A stretch of 64,000 bases of DNA from Umezawaea beigongshangensis (GTDB taxonomy: Bacteria; Actinomycetota; Actinomycetes; Mycobacteriales; Pseudonocardiaceae): contig NZ_JAEIOJ010000012.1 of assembly GCF_016464305.1 (NCBI RefSeq), positions 1 to 64,000 of the forward strand, given 5' to 3'. The notes beneath the pieces were generated by a model. It ran no database searches and was not told the origin of the DNA. It saw only the letters and a program-made list of their open reading frames with translations. A program made the translations under genes and the position numbers. Shown here piece by piece: positions 25,673-33,994 of this stretch. Positions within the stretch are counted from its first letter, which is position 1. Every line of letters starts with the position of its first letter.

Positions 25673-26767
25673 GTGAGACGGACGACGAGAGCCACCGCAC
25701 TGGTGAGCGCGGTCCTGGCGGCGGTGGTGTGCGCGGCGCCGGCGGCGCAGGCCGACACCGGAGGGGGGATCGACCGGGCCGCGGTGCAGAAGCTGCTGGA
25801 CGAGCTGGTCGACGGGGGCGCGGCCGGGGTGCAGGTGCGGATCACCGACGGGCGCGACGTGCTGGTGGCGCGCAGCGGCGTCGCCGAGCTCGGCAGCGAC
25901 CGGCCCGTGCCGCGCGACGGGCGGTTCCGCGCGGGCAGCATCACCAAGACCTTCGTCGCCTCCGTCGTGCTGCAACTGGTCGCCGACGGCCGTGTGAGCC
26001 TCGACGCGCCGGTGTCGCGCCACCTGCCCGGCCTGCTGCCCGACGGGGACGCGATCACCGTCCGGATGCTGTTGCAGCACACCAGCGGCCTGTTCAACTA
26101 CACCAACGTCTTCCCCGAGGACGACCTGGCACCGCTCCAGCGGCACTGGGACCCGGAGGAGCTCGTGGCGCTGGCCACCGCGCGCCCGCTGGACTTCCCG
26201 CCCGGCACCGCGTGGAACTACTCCAACACCAACTACGTGGTCGCCGGGATGCTCGTGGAGCGGGTCACCGGCCGGCCGTACGGCGAGGTCGTGCGGCAGC
26301 GCGTGCTGCGACCGCTGGGAATGCGCTCGACGCTGTTCCCCGGCGACCGCACCACGCTGCCCGAGCCCCACGCGCACGGTTACGTCACGGTCGGCGGCGC
26401 CGTCGTCGACGCCACCGAGATCAACCCCTCGGGTGCGTGGGCGGCGGGCGAGGTCGTGACGACCACCGCCGACCTCGACCGGTTCACCGCGGCACTGCTG
26501 TCGGGCCGCGTCGTGCCGCCCGCGCAGCTCGCCGAGATGACGAGGACCACGGAGGTCAGCCCCGACTACGGCCTCGGGCTGCAGCGCGAGACCAGCTCCT
26601 GCGGCGTGCAGGCGTGGGGCCACGCCGGTGGCATCCCCGGCTACCTCAGCCTGATGCTGAGCACCCGCGACAGCGGCACCCGGATGGAGCTGTCCATGAC
26701 CACCGACGGCGGCGACGGGAGCGTGGAGAGCTACCTCGCGCTGGCCGAGGAGGTCTTCTGCGGCTGA
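25673..26767 (+). CDS. Secreted serine hydrolase, D-Ala-D-Ala carboxypeptidase/class C beta-lactamase fold
   Basis: This 364-aa protein has a signal peptide (MRRTTRATALVSAVLAAVVC, cleaved after AAQA). The penicillin-recognising motifs are SITK (FRAGSITKTFVASVVLQLVA), YSN (WNYSNTNYVVAGMLVERVTG) and HAG (WGHAGGIPGYLSLM). This is the set found in Streptomyces R61 DD-peptidase and related enzymes. It acts outside the membrane, probably on cell-wall peptides or ester substrates. GTG 25673 follows GGGGAGG by five bases. A strong hairpin closes the gene. Confidence 0.85.
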   Translation: MRRTTRATALVSAVLAAVVCAAPAAQADTGGGIDRAAVQKLLDELVDGGAAGVQVRITDGRDVLVARSGVAELGSDRPVPRDGRFRAGSITKTFVASVVLQLVADGRVSLDAPVSRHLPGLLPDGDAITVRMLLQHTSGLFNYTNVFPEDDLAPLQRHWDPEELVALATARPLDFPPGTAWNYSNTNYVVAGMLVERVTGRPYGEVVRQRVLRPLGMRSTLFPGDRTTLPEPHAHGYVTVGGAVVDATEINPSGAWAAGEVVTTTADLDRFTAALLSGRVVPPAQLAEMTRTTEVSPDYGLGLQRETSSCGVQAWGHAGGIPGYLSLMLSTRDSGTRMELSMTTDGGDGSVESYLALAEEVFCG

Positions 26768-26775
26768 CCCCGCGA

Positions 26776-26805
26776 CGGTGTGCGGCACGCGAGTGCCGCA
26801 CACCG
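26776..26805 (+). terminator. Terminator hairpin after the serine hydrolase
   Basis: Perfect 13-base arms (26776-26788 and 26793-26805) enclose a GCGA loop, starting nine bases after the stop codon. There is no U tract, as is usual for actinomycete hairpin terminators. Confidence 0.75.
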
Positions 26806-26898
26806 CCGTTCCCGTCCGGTCGGCCGGTCCGCAGCCCGACCTCCCGGCACGGCGAGACGTCACCGCTGCTCGCACTGTCTCCACCAGGGCCTTCACCT

Positions 26899-26940
26899 CT
26901 TCAACACCCTTCCCTGGTTGTCCAGGGAAGGGTGTTGAAG
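26899..26940. terminator. Perfect 19-bp hairpin with TTGT loop
   Basis: The arms at 26899-26917 and 26922-26940 are exact complements around a four-base loop. It lies downstream of the serine hydrolase's own terminator and directly before an ABC-ATPase relic. It may be the terminator of a lost gene, or mark the boundary of the IS-rich region that begins here. Confidence 0.6.
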
Positions 26941-26947
26941 TGATCTC

Positions 26948-27270
26948 ATGACGTACGAACAGCTACCGGTGCTGGCTGACGCACCGGGGAAGAAGTGCTC
27001 GCGCGGCTGGGCCCTGAGCGAGTGCTCGCTGGAGGTTCCGGCGGGCCGGATCGAGGTGGTCGGCGACGCGCCGGACGGGCGTGGCACGCACCCGTCGGTG
27101 TCGTACCTGACGCAGCAGAAGCCGCTGTACCCGCAGTTCACGGTGGCCGAGACGCTCAAGTTCGGCCGGAACGCGAATCCGGGAGGGGAGCAGGCGTACG
27201 CCGAGGAGCTCGTCGCCAGAGCGACCGTGCCGCTCACCGCCGGGGTGGGCACGCTCTCCGGCGGGCAGCG
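26948..27270 (+). pseudogene. ABC-transporter ATPase with internal deletion, truncated by an IS
   Basis: The frame starts with ATG 26948 and shows ALSECSLEVPAGRIEVVGDA where a Walker A should follow. It jumps directly to VSYLTQQKPLYPQFTVAETL, KFGRNANPGGEQAYAEELVA and GVGTLSGGQRT (ABC signature). The Walker A region and roughly 40 residues are missing, and the Walker B half is replaced by transposase sequence from about 27271. It is related to ABC-2 multidrug ATPases but clearly dead. Confidence 0.75.
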
Positions 27271-27556
27271 CACAGCGAACATCCCATGCCGGGTGGACGG
27301 ACCTGCCGAGGCGCCGGCAGTGCGATCGGCGTCCCCCACCGCGGCAGGTGGCACACACTCTCACCAGGACAGCAGGCGGTCAACCGCTCTCACGCCCGCA
27401 TCCGCGCACTGGGCGAACGTGTCGTCTCGATCCTCGAAGCTTGGCGACCACCGCGCAGACTCCGCTGCTCCACCACCCGCATCACCGACCTGACCTGAGC
27501 CGTCCTCGCACTCCACCTCGCTGCCGGACGAGGTTGGAAAGGCTCGTTCTGAACTG
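27271..27556 (+). mobile_element. 3' end of an IS5-like (DDE_Tnp_4) element with right inverted repeat
   Basis: Plus-strand codons include GRWHTLSPGQQAVNRSHARI, RALGERVVSILEAW and LRCSTTRITDLT. This is the C-terminus of the same transposase family as the inverted pair at 28775-29336 and 30620-31042. The sequence GGAAAGGCTC near 27537 matches, in inverse, the GAGCCCTTTCC seen at the opposite terminus of those copies, so it is the right terminal repeat. Confidence 0.65.
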
Positions 27557-27690
27557 ATCTCCTGGCCCGTCGACGACGAGCGCGCCGCGCTGATCCCGCT
27601 GCTCGGGGTACTGACCGGCATCGGTGCCGGCGTGCTCACTGCCGTCGCGGGCAGCCACCCGGCCCTGTGGGGTGCCAGAACCCTGCACAG
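27557..27690 (+). pseudogene. Fragment of a membrane protein
   Basis: Beyond the IS end a frame reads LISWPVDDERAALIPLLGVL, TGIGAGVLTAVAGSHPALWG. This is one hydrophobic helix followed by a short basic tail. It looks like the C-terminus of an integral membrane protein, plausibly the permease partner of the ABC ATPase relic upstream, but the family cannot be proven. The remaining bases to 27819 hold nothing recognisable. Confidence 0.3.
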
Positions 27691-27819
27691 GTCCGCCGAT
27701 CTGCGGGATCGCCCACCACGGGTCGCAGCCGGAACTCGGTGTGCCGACCACGAACGTCACCGGGTTGGCCAGGCTGCGCATGGACGGCGCCAACCCGGTG
27801 AACGCTCACAGTCGGCGCA

Positions 27820-28644
27820 TCAAGGTGTGCCCGTCAGCCGGGTGGTGCGGGGCTTCGCGCTCCGCAGGTAGCGCGCCAGCCCGCTGAGCTTCTGGTCGGC
27901 GATGAACGTCGACCGCTCGTTGATGATGGCGTCCTCGGCGTGCTGGATGCAGGCCCACGCGGAGTCGCCCCACGGGTCGGCGACCTTGACCTCCACGGGC
28001 TCGTCGCACGAGCCCGACAGGCCGAGCTCGCACACCTGGGGGTGCTCGCCGTCGAGGTGGTCGGCCGCGAGGTGCCGCAACTGGCCCGCCAACTTCGCCG
28101 ACGCGGTGGCACGCACGCCTGGAACCTCTTCCAGGCCGCGTTCCGCGCGCACCGCTTGAATGGCCGCCAGGCGCAGCTCCAACTGGTCGGCGACGATCCC
28201 GGCCAGCGCGGTGAGTGTCCCGATCTGGTTGTCGGTGACCTCGCGCGGTTCGCGGTCGATCACGTTGACCGTGCCCAGCCGGTGCCCGTCGCCGGTGGTG
28301 ATGGGAGCGGCGGTGTAGAAGCGCAGGCCCAGCTCGCCGCGCACCAGCGGGTGGTCCAGGGTGCGGGGATCCACCGCACCGTCGTTCACCACGTACACCC
28401 CGTCCTGCAACACGGCCGAGGCGCACAGGCCGGGCTCGGTGCCGATCTGGGTCACGCCCTGCAGACCGTGGCAGGCCGCGAACCACACGCGGTCGACATC
28501 GACGATCGTCACGGTCGCGATCGGCGTGTCGAAAACCTGCGCGGCCACGCGGGCGACGCTGTCGAAACTGCCGTCGGCGGGCGAGTCCAGGATGTGGTAA
28601 CGCCGGACCGCTGACAGGCGCTCTGGATCGGTGTGGGTGAGCAC
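27820..28644 (-). CDS. GAF-domain sensor protein
   Basis: This 274-aa protein starts at GTG 28644 (MLTHTDPERLSAVRRYHILD). A GAF domain spans about residues 15-160, with SVARVAAQVFDTPIATVTIV, VWFAACHGLQGVTQIGTEPG, PLVRGELGLRFYTAAPITTG and RLGTVNVIDREPREVTDNQI. The C-terminal 100 residues are unassigned and contain a cysteine pair (VCELGLSGSCDEPVEVKVAD). There is no output domain. TATCCT lies six bases before the GTG, so translation may be leaderless. It survives intact within IS debris. Confidence 0.7.
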   Translation of the reverse strand: MLTHTDPERLSAVRRYHILDSPADGSFDSVARVAAQVFDTPIATVTIVDVDRVWFAACHGLQGVTQIGTEPGLCASAVLQDGVYVVNDGAVDPRTLDHPLVRGELGLRFYTAAPITTGDGHRLGTVNVIDREPREVTDNQIGTLTALAGIVADQLELRLAAIQAVRAERGLEEVPGVRATASAKLAGQLRHLAADHLDGEHPQVCELGLSGSCDEPVEVKVADPWGDSAWACIQHAEDAIINERSTFIADQKLSGLARYLRSAKPRTTRLTGTP

Positions 28645-28774
28645 GCGAGGAGGATAGCCGAAGACCACCGCAGGTCCGAGCCGCCCAGGAGTGCGAAGTC
28701 GTCGACCTCGAGCACCAGCGGGGTAACCATCGACGGCTCGGGCGAGACCCGGACCACTGAGCCGTTTCCAAAGG

Positions 28775-29336
28775 TCTTCATGATGGAGCCCGCCCGTTCG
28801 CCAGGGGCGTGGATGCGGGCGTGGGAGCGGTTGACCGCCTGTTGGCCGGGTGAGAGGTTGTGCGACGTGCCGGGGTGGGGCACGTGGGCCGAGTCGCCCG
28901 CTCCTCGGTAGGCCTCGTCGGCCCGGCACGGGATGTCGGCTTCGGTGAGGGCGTCGACGGTGCCGCGGGTGCGGGCGGCGGTCAGGAGTTGGACGGCTCC
29001 GTGGGTGTAGCGGCGGACGGTGGCCGGGGGCGATGCCGATGCCGGCGGCGAGGCGGGTGCGGGTGTCGCCGCAGCGCAGGTGGGCCAGGACCAGCAGTGC
29101 CTGGCGTCCGGGGTCGAGCCCGCGCCACCTGCTGCCGATCCGCCGTCGATGCGCGGTCAGCTCCCGGGCGAGGAACTGAAGGTGCGAACCGGACAGGTCG
29201 ATCGCGGACGGGCAGACAAGCACACGAAGCTCCTGGCGATGGCCCTGCTCCTGGTCGACAAGTCATCTACCAGGAGCTCCACCACGTCTCCACCACGACC
29301 ACAGCCCACGCCACCAGAGTGGAAAGGGCTCACTGT
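28775..29336 (-). mobile_element. Truncated IS5-like element, copy A
   Basis: Read on the minus strand from 29336, the copy starts with the terminal sequence CAGTGAGCCCTTTCCA. The transposase N-terminus follows (MLVCPSAIDLSGSHLQFLAR, then HRRRIGSRWRGLDPGRQALL). A one-base frameshift in GIGIAPATVRRYTHG follows, then the C-terminal part LSPGQQAVNRSHARIHAPGE. It stops near 28775, and most of the catalytic middle is missing. It is inverted relative to copy B. Confidence 0.75.
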
Positions 29337-29461
29337 CGTCGAGCGGCTTGCGAAGATCGCGCGTCGTTCTTCGATTCTTTCACCGTTCTGGCTGTTAACG
29401 GAGGCGTGATCAGGTGGCTAGGTTCGCATTGATCAGGTGATTGCTCTACGAGAGGATGTTC

Positions 29462-30526
29462 ATGCCTATTCCGACCGAGCCGATCGGCAGCATCCCCCGC
29501 CCGCAGTACCTGCTGGACGGGATGGCCGGCTTGGCGGCGGGAACGATCGACCAGGCCGAGCTGGACGTGTTGGTGGATCGGGCGTTGACGGAGACCGTCG
29601 AGCGGTTGGAGGTCACCGGGTCACCGGTGCTCACCGACGGGGAGCAGGGCAAGCCGAGCTTCGTCACCTACCCGTTGAGCGGCGTGGACGGGCTCGTCCC
29701 AGACGGGGCGGTCATCCCGTTCGCAGACGGGCACACCCGTCAACTGCCCCGGTTGACCGGTAGACCGTTCCGCTACGGCGCGTTCGCGAGCTCCTACCTG
29801 ACCAGAGCCCAGCAGCTGACCACCCGGCCGGTCAAACAGTCGGTGATCGCCCCGTCTGCGCTGAGCCTGCTCTACCCGGCCGACGGGATCACCGACTACT
29901 CGCAGGAGGAGTTCCTGGCAGAGCTGGCCGACCAGGCCGAAACCGACATCCGGCAGTGTCTCGACGCCGGTGCGGCGTCGGTGCAGTTGGACTTCACCGA
30001 GGGCCGGCTCTCCCTCAAGCTCGACCCGTCCGGCGGTGTGCTGAGCCAGTTCATCGCGTTGAACAACACCGTGCTGGACCGGTTCACCCCAGAGGAACGG
30101 GCCCGGTTGGGGGTGCACACCTGCCCCGGCGGCGACCAGGACTCGGCGCACAGTCTGGATGTCGACTACGCCGGGCTGCTCCCCGAGTTGTTCCGGTTGC
30201 ACGCCGGCACCTTCTACCTCCAACTCGCCAGCGAACCCGACCCGGCCAGGGTGCTGCAGATCGTCCGGGACCACTCGCGGGACGACCAGCGGATCTTCGT
30301 CGGTGTCATCGACCCCATCGATCCCCGGGTGGAGACCGCCGAGGAAGTACGTGACCGCGTGCTGGAGGCGGCCAGCTACATCCCCGTCGAGCGGCTGGGT
30401 ACCTGCGACGACTGCGGGTTCTCCCCGTTCGCCGACGACACCTCCACCTCCCGCGACACCGCCTTCGCCAAGATCCAAGCCCGCGTGCGGGGCACTCTGC
30501 TGGCCGCCGAGAAACTCGGCGTCTGA
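29462..30526 (+). CDS. MetE-like cobalamin-independent methionine synthase family protein
   Basis: This 354-aa protein corresponds to the C-terminal catalytic barrel of MetE, without the N-terminal half. It begins MPIPTEPIGSIPRPQYLLDG. It keeps the zinc-site residues: HTCPGGDQDS (His, Cys), LQLASEPDPARVLQ (Glu) and GTCDDCGFSPF (Cys). Such short MetE homologues transfer methyl groups to thiols from varied donors; the real substrate is unknown. ATG 29462 has GAGAGG seven bases upstream. Two direct TGATCAGGTG repeats (29407 and 29430) lie in its promoter region. It sits alone between two IS fragments. Confidence 0.75.
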   Translation: MPIPTEPIGSIPRPQYLLDGMAGLAAGTIDQAELDVLVDRALTETVERLEVTGSPVLTDGEQGKPSFVTYPLSGVDGLVPDGAVIPFADGHTRQLPRLTGRPFRYGAFASSYLTRAQQLTTRPVKQSVIAPSALSLLYPADGITDYSQEEFLAELADQAETDIRQCLDAGAASVQLDFTEGRLSLKLDPSGGVLSQFIALNNTVLDRFTPEERARLGVHTCPGGDQDSAHSLDVDYAGLLPELFRLHAGTFYLQLASEPDPARVLQIVRDHSRDDQRIFVGVIDPIDPRVETAEEVRDRVLEAASYIPVERLGTCDDCGFSPFADDTSTSRDTAFAKIQARVRGTLLAAEKLGV

Positions 30527-30619
30527 CCGGCCGGCAGCGGGTCGGGCAACCCGCCGGCCCGAAAAGCCGATCTCCTGCCCCGCTGTCGATCACCGCCCCG
30601 GTCACCGGGCAACAAGCCT

Positions 30620-31042
30620 CAGTGAGACCTTTTCACCCTGGTGGCGTGGGCTGTGGTCGTGGTGGAGACGTGGTGGAGCTCCTGGTAGATGACTTGTCGA
30701 CCAGGAGCAGGGCCATCGCCAGGAGCTTCGTGTGCTTGTCTGCCCGTCCGCGATCGACCTGTCCGGTTCGCACCTTCAGTTCCTCGCCCGGGAGCTGACC
30801 GCGCATCGACGGCGGATCGGCAGCAGGTGGCGCGGGCTCGACCCCGGACGCCAGGCACTGCTGGTCCTGGCCCACCTGCGCTGCGGCGACACCCGCACCC
30901 GCCTCGCCGCCGGCATCGGCATCGCCCCCGGCCACCGTCCGCCGCTACACCCACGGAGCCGTCCAACTCCTGACCGCCGCCCACACCCACGGCACCGTCG
31001 ACGCCCTCACCGAAGCCGACATCCCGTGCCGGGCCGACGAGG
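30620..31042 (+). mobile_element. Truncated IS5-like element, copy B
   Basis: This plus-strand copy begins CAGTGAGACC and encodes the same transposase N-terminus (MLVCPSAIDLSGSHLQFLAR). It has the same frameshift after GIGIAP and ends abruptly after the codons for DIPCRADE at 31042. The catalytic and C-terminal portions are absent. The following 60 bases before the TetR gene show no feature. Confidence 0.75.
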
Positions 31043-31105
31043 AGCGATTTTCGTCGTGACGGTGCAGGTCGCGACGAGTTTGAGGAACCCGTGTCGACGT
31101 GGCGG

Positions 31106-31702
31106 TTATGCCTGGTCGAGGCCGGCCGCCTCGAGGGCGGTGTCGGCGGCGTCGCGCAGGACCGACTCGTCCATGCCGGCCTCGGTCAGTGCTTCCATGC
31201 CGCGTAGCACTGCCAGGAGATGGTGGGCCGTCCGCCGAGGATCACGGTCGCCGGGGACGTCGCCAGCGGCTTGGGCGCTTTCCACCTCGGCCTGCAGGAG
31301 GTCGGCGAACGTGGTGAACGTCTGCCGCGCCCGGACGGCGACCTCGGCGTTCGACGCGGCCAGCTCCGCGGTCGACTTCGCGAGCAGGCAGGCGCGCTGC
31401 GGGCCGGGCGAAGCGCCGGCGGCGACCGCCGCGTCGAACAGGGCCCGCAGGCGTGAGGCCGCCGACGAGTCCGGGCCACTCAAGTGCTCGCGCAGACCCG
31501 CCGTGACGTTCGCGCAATAGCCGTCGAGGACCCGCTGGAACAACGCCTGCTTGTCGCCGAAGGCGCCGTACAGGCTGCCCTTGCCCAGGCTCGTCGCCCT
31601 CATCAGGTCGCCCAGCGACGTCCCCGCGAAGCCGGATGTCCAGAACGTCTCGGTCGCGGAGCGCAGCACTTGGTGCTCGTCGAACTTCCGGGGCCTGCCC
31701 AT
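31106..31702 (-). CDS. TetR-family transcriptional repressor
   Basis: This 198-aa protein starts at ATG 31702 (MGRPRKFDEHQVLRSATETF). The helix-turn-helix is TSLGDLMRATSLGKGSLYGA FGDKQALFQRVLDGY. The C-terminal ligand domain includes QRACLLAKSTAELAASNAEV, typical of the AcrR/NemR-like subgroup that controls adjacent SDR or oxidoreductase genes. It is divergent from an SDR gene, with two palindromic operators in the 87-base gap, so it very probably represses itself and that gene. The SDR is now broken. Confidence 0.85.
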   Translation of the reverse strand: MGRPRKFDEHQVLRSATETFWTSGFAGTSLGDLMRATSLGKGSLYGAFGDKQALFQRVLDGYCANVTAGLREHLSGPDSSAASRLRALFDAAVAAGASPGPQRACLLAKSTAELAASNAEVAVRARQTFTTFADLLQAEVESAQAAGDVPGDRDPRRTAHHLLAVLRGMEALTEAGMDESVLRDAADTALEAAGLDQA

Positions 31703-31719
31703 GCGGCAACCGTATTCTG

Positions 31720-31770
31720 TTCTGGACCGCACGGTCAACATGTGGTTGCATTTGACCGTACGGTCCAGAA
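31720..31770. promoter_or_regulatory. Paired TetR operators
   Basis: TTCTGGACCGCACGGTCAA (31720-31738) and TTGACCGTACGGTCCAGAA (31752-31770) are inverse copies differing at one base. Each contains the self-palindrome GACCGNACGGTC. They occupy the whole divergent promoter between the TetR and SDR genes and are the likely binding sites of the TetR protein. Confidence 0.8.
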
Positions 31771-31789
31771 CTGCAGAGGAGTGCGACCC

Positions 31790-32481
31790 GTGACCGAACT
31801 CGACGGCAAAGTGGCCCTGGTGACCGGCGGCACGTCCGGCATCGGCCTGGCGGCGGCCACTCTTTTCGCGGCCGAGGGTGCCCGGGTCTTCATCACCGGT
31901 CGCCGGCGGGCCGAGCTCGACGCGGCCGCCGAGACGATCGGCGCCACCGGCATCCGCGCGGACATCGCGGACCTGGACGATCTCGACACGGTCGCGGCCC
32001 ACATCGCAGACAGCACCGGACGGCTGGACGTGCTGTTCGCCAACGCGGGCGGCGGCGACGTGCTCGCCCCGATCACCGTGTTGCCGCCAGAGAGCTTCGA
32101 CTACGTCTTCGGCACCAACGTGCCTCGGCCAGCCGCGGAAACCCCGGATTCGGCACCTGCTCGGCCTCCAAGGCGGCGATCCGGCAGTACGCCAGGGTCT
32201 GGGCCGCCGAACTGGGCCCCCGCCGCATCCGGGTCAACGTCCTGGTCCCCGGCCCGACTGACACTCCCGGCCTGCGCGGCATCGCCGGAGACGACCAGAC
32301 GCAGGTCGCCGCCCTCCTGGCGCAGATGGCCGCCACCACGCCCCTGCACCGGATCGCCGATCCCGCCGAGATCGCGCAGGCGGCGCTGTTCCTCGCGAGC
32401 GACCGATCCAGCTTCACGACCGGCAGCGAACTGTTCGCCGACGGCGGCGAGGTCCAGGTGTTCCCCGCCGCCGTCCGGTGA
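31790..32481 (+). pseudogene. SDR oxidoreductase with internal deletion
   Basis: From GTG 31790 the first part encodes a normal Rossmann N-terminus (KVALVTGGTSGIGLAAATLF, DVLFANAGGGDVLAPITVLP and FDYVFGTNV). About 45 residues, including the catalytic serine segment, are then missing. The sequence resumes in another frame with NPGFGTCSASKAAIRQYARV, PRRIRVNVLVPGPTDTPGLR and LFLASDRSSFTTGSELFADG. In the YxxxK motif the tyrosine position reads Cys (CSASK). Deletion, frameshift and lost catalytic residues make it a clear pseudogene of the TetR-controlled target. Confidence 0.8.
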
Positions 32482-32488
32482 GATGCTT

Positions 32489-32790
32489 CTACGACTGTCG
32501 AGTGGTGCTCCGCCGCGGCTGGGTGGCGGTGAGGAGCCGGAGGAGTTCGCGGCTGGTGCGGCGCTGGGGGATGCGGACGATGTCGCGTCGGGTGCGGCCT
32601 TCGGCGGTGCGGCGGGCCAGGTAGGCGCGAGTGCGCGGGTCGTGTCCGAACCGGGTCAGGGCGACGGTGCAGAGGGCCCGGTCGAGGCGTCGGTCCCCGC
32701 CGCGGTGGAGGCGGTGCCGCTGGGTGTTGCCCGACGAGGCCGGCAATGGGACGACACCGGCCAGGGCGGCGAACCCGTGCGGTCGGAGCG
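32489..32790 (-). mobile_element. C-terminal fragment of an IS110-family transposase
   Basis: On the minus strand the codons read GFAALAGVVPLPASSGNTQR, HRLHRGGDRRLDRALCTVAL and DPRTRAYLARRTAEGRTRRD, ending near 32489. This is the Transposase_20 domain of IS110-type elements. The N-terminal DEDD part is missing. Its upstream side joins the 3' end of the sirtuin gene without a stop codon between them. Confidence 0.75.
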
Positions 32791-33687
32791 CTGGCCGTGG
32801 TCCGGGACCGGGTGGCCGAGGCGGGCGGCCAGGTCGGTCAGCGCCTCGCCGAGCGGCAGGGCGACGCGGACGGTCGCGCAGGAGTCGCCGCGGGTCTGCC
32901 CGCGGTTGACCAGGAGCACGGGCTTGCCCGCCTTGGCGGCGTGCCGGACGAAGCGCAGGCCCGACATGACGGCCAGCGAGGACCCCAGGACGAGCAGCGC
33001 GTCGGCCTCGTCGACGAGCTGGTAGCACCGCTGCACCCGTGGGCGCGGCACGCTCTCGCCGAAGAACACGACGTCCGGCTTGAGGATGCCGGACCCGCAG
33101 TCGCGGCAGTCGACCAGCTGGAAGTCGCGCACGTCCTCGTCGGCCAGCTCGACGTCGCCGTCCGGGTTGATCCGGTCGGCGGTGCCGCCGAACGCGGGGT
33201 TCGCCGCCCGCAGCCGGTGGTCCAGCTCCTCGCGGTCGCCGGTCCGCCCGCAGTCCAGGCAGATCACGCGGTCCAGGCTCCCGTGCAGCTCCACCACGTC
33301 GGGTGTGCCCGCGGCCTGGTGCAGCCCGTCGACGTTCTGCGTGATCACCCCGGACAGGTGGCCCGCCGCCCGCAGCACGGCCACCGCCCGGTGCCCGTCG
33401 TTCGGGGCGGCGCGGGCGATCGTGCGCCAGCCCAGGTGACTGCGCGCCCAGTACCGGCGGCGGCCCTCCACGCTCCCGACGAACTCCTGGTAGGTCATGG
33501 GGGTGTGCCGCCGCAGGCTGCCGGTGGCGCCGCGGTAGTCCGGAATCCCGGACTCGGTGGACAACCCGGCGCCGCTGAGCACGACGACCCGACGCCGGGC
33601 GACGACCCGGACGACGTCGTCCAGACTGGTCGTCCTGGGCAGTGGATCACCCGTGGGCGTCCAGCTCGGTGCCGGTCGTGTGCGCAC
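32656..33687 (-). CDS. SIR2-family NAD-dependent deacylase with IS-derived C-terminal tail
   Basis: This sirtuin has the NAD motif VVVLSGAGLSTESGIPDYRG, TQNVDGLHQAAG (catalytic His nearby in VELHGSLD), two zinc Cys pairs (CLDCGRTG, CRDCGSG) and KPDVVFFGESVP and VLGSSLAV. The native protein should end near LTDLAARLG. Instead the frame runs about 50 residues into IS110 sequence read out of frame, stopping at 32656. GTG 33687, seven bases after a TACGCT hexamer, gives a sensible start. The core is intact, so activity is possible despite the foreign tail. Confidence 0.8.
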   Translation of the reverse strand: MRTRPAPSWTPTGDPLPRTTSLDDVVRVVARRRVVVLSGAGLSTESGIPDYRGATGSLRRHTPMTYQEFVGSVEGRRRYWARSHLGWRTIARAAPNDGHRAVAVLRAAGHLSGVITQNVDGLHQAAGTPDVVELHGSLDRVICLDCGRTGDREELDHRLRAANPAFGGTADRINPDGDVELADEDVRDFQLVDCRDCGSGILKPDVVFFGESVPRPRVQRCYQLVDEADALLVLGSSLAVMSGLRFVRHAAKAGKPVLLVNRGQTRGDSCATVRVALPLGEALTDLAARLGHPVPDHGQRSDRTGSPPWPVSSHCRPRRATPSGTASTAAGTDASTGPSAPSP

Positions 33688-33994
33688 GGCAACCAGCGTA
33701 CGTCGTACCCGCGCGCGGCGGCCCGGACCGGCCGATCGGTGCACGGAGGACCGGGTCCGGTTCGGCTGTCCCGCGCACCCCGTCCGGGAGGGGGCAGGCC
33801 GCGCGCGAACCGTGTCAGGACGGCCTGCGGTCAGCGGAACCTCCTGCGCCACGTCACGCCCACCGTGCTGCGGAGACGCGGGCTGTGCGCGGTGACCGGG
33901 CAGGTGGAGCTCCGGGTGAACGGTCGTGACGACCCCGCCGACGTGGGGGTGCCCGACGTGGGGGCTCCGCGCGGTGGCCCCGGACCCGCCGTGC
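33688..33994. other. Intergenic region between sirtuin and XRE regulator
   Basis: A 307-base gap. It should contain the minus-strand sirtuin promoter next to 33690 and the end of the XRE gene. No convincing reading frame, hairpin or repeat was found. Confidence 0.4.

Larger units (their letters stand above)
28913..31042. repeat. Inverted repeat pair (about 423 bp each) flanking a MetE-like gene
   Basis: The arms at 28913-29336 and 30620-31042 are nearly identical in inverse orientation, differing at only a handful of positions near their inner ends and in one HTH-coding stretch. They carry the same one-base frameshift in the transposase. Both IS termini point inward, towards the gene at 29462-30526. 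The pair could form a very large stem or promote inversion of the enclosed 1.3 kb. Confidence 0.8.

Noticed and set aside
22123-25676. Long antisense and out-of-frame ORFs (about 890-1010 codons) over the PAS/PP2C gene
   Set aside because: These are shadows produced by high third-position GC; their Arg/Gly/Pro/Ala-rich translations contain no domains, while the chosen frame contains all of them.
26899-26940. The 19-bp hairpin as an integron attC site or origin
   Set aside because: It is a simple perfect hairpin with a 4-base loop and lacks the bulges, core sites or iterons of such elements; terminator is the simplest reading.
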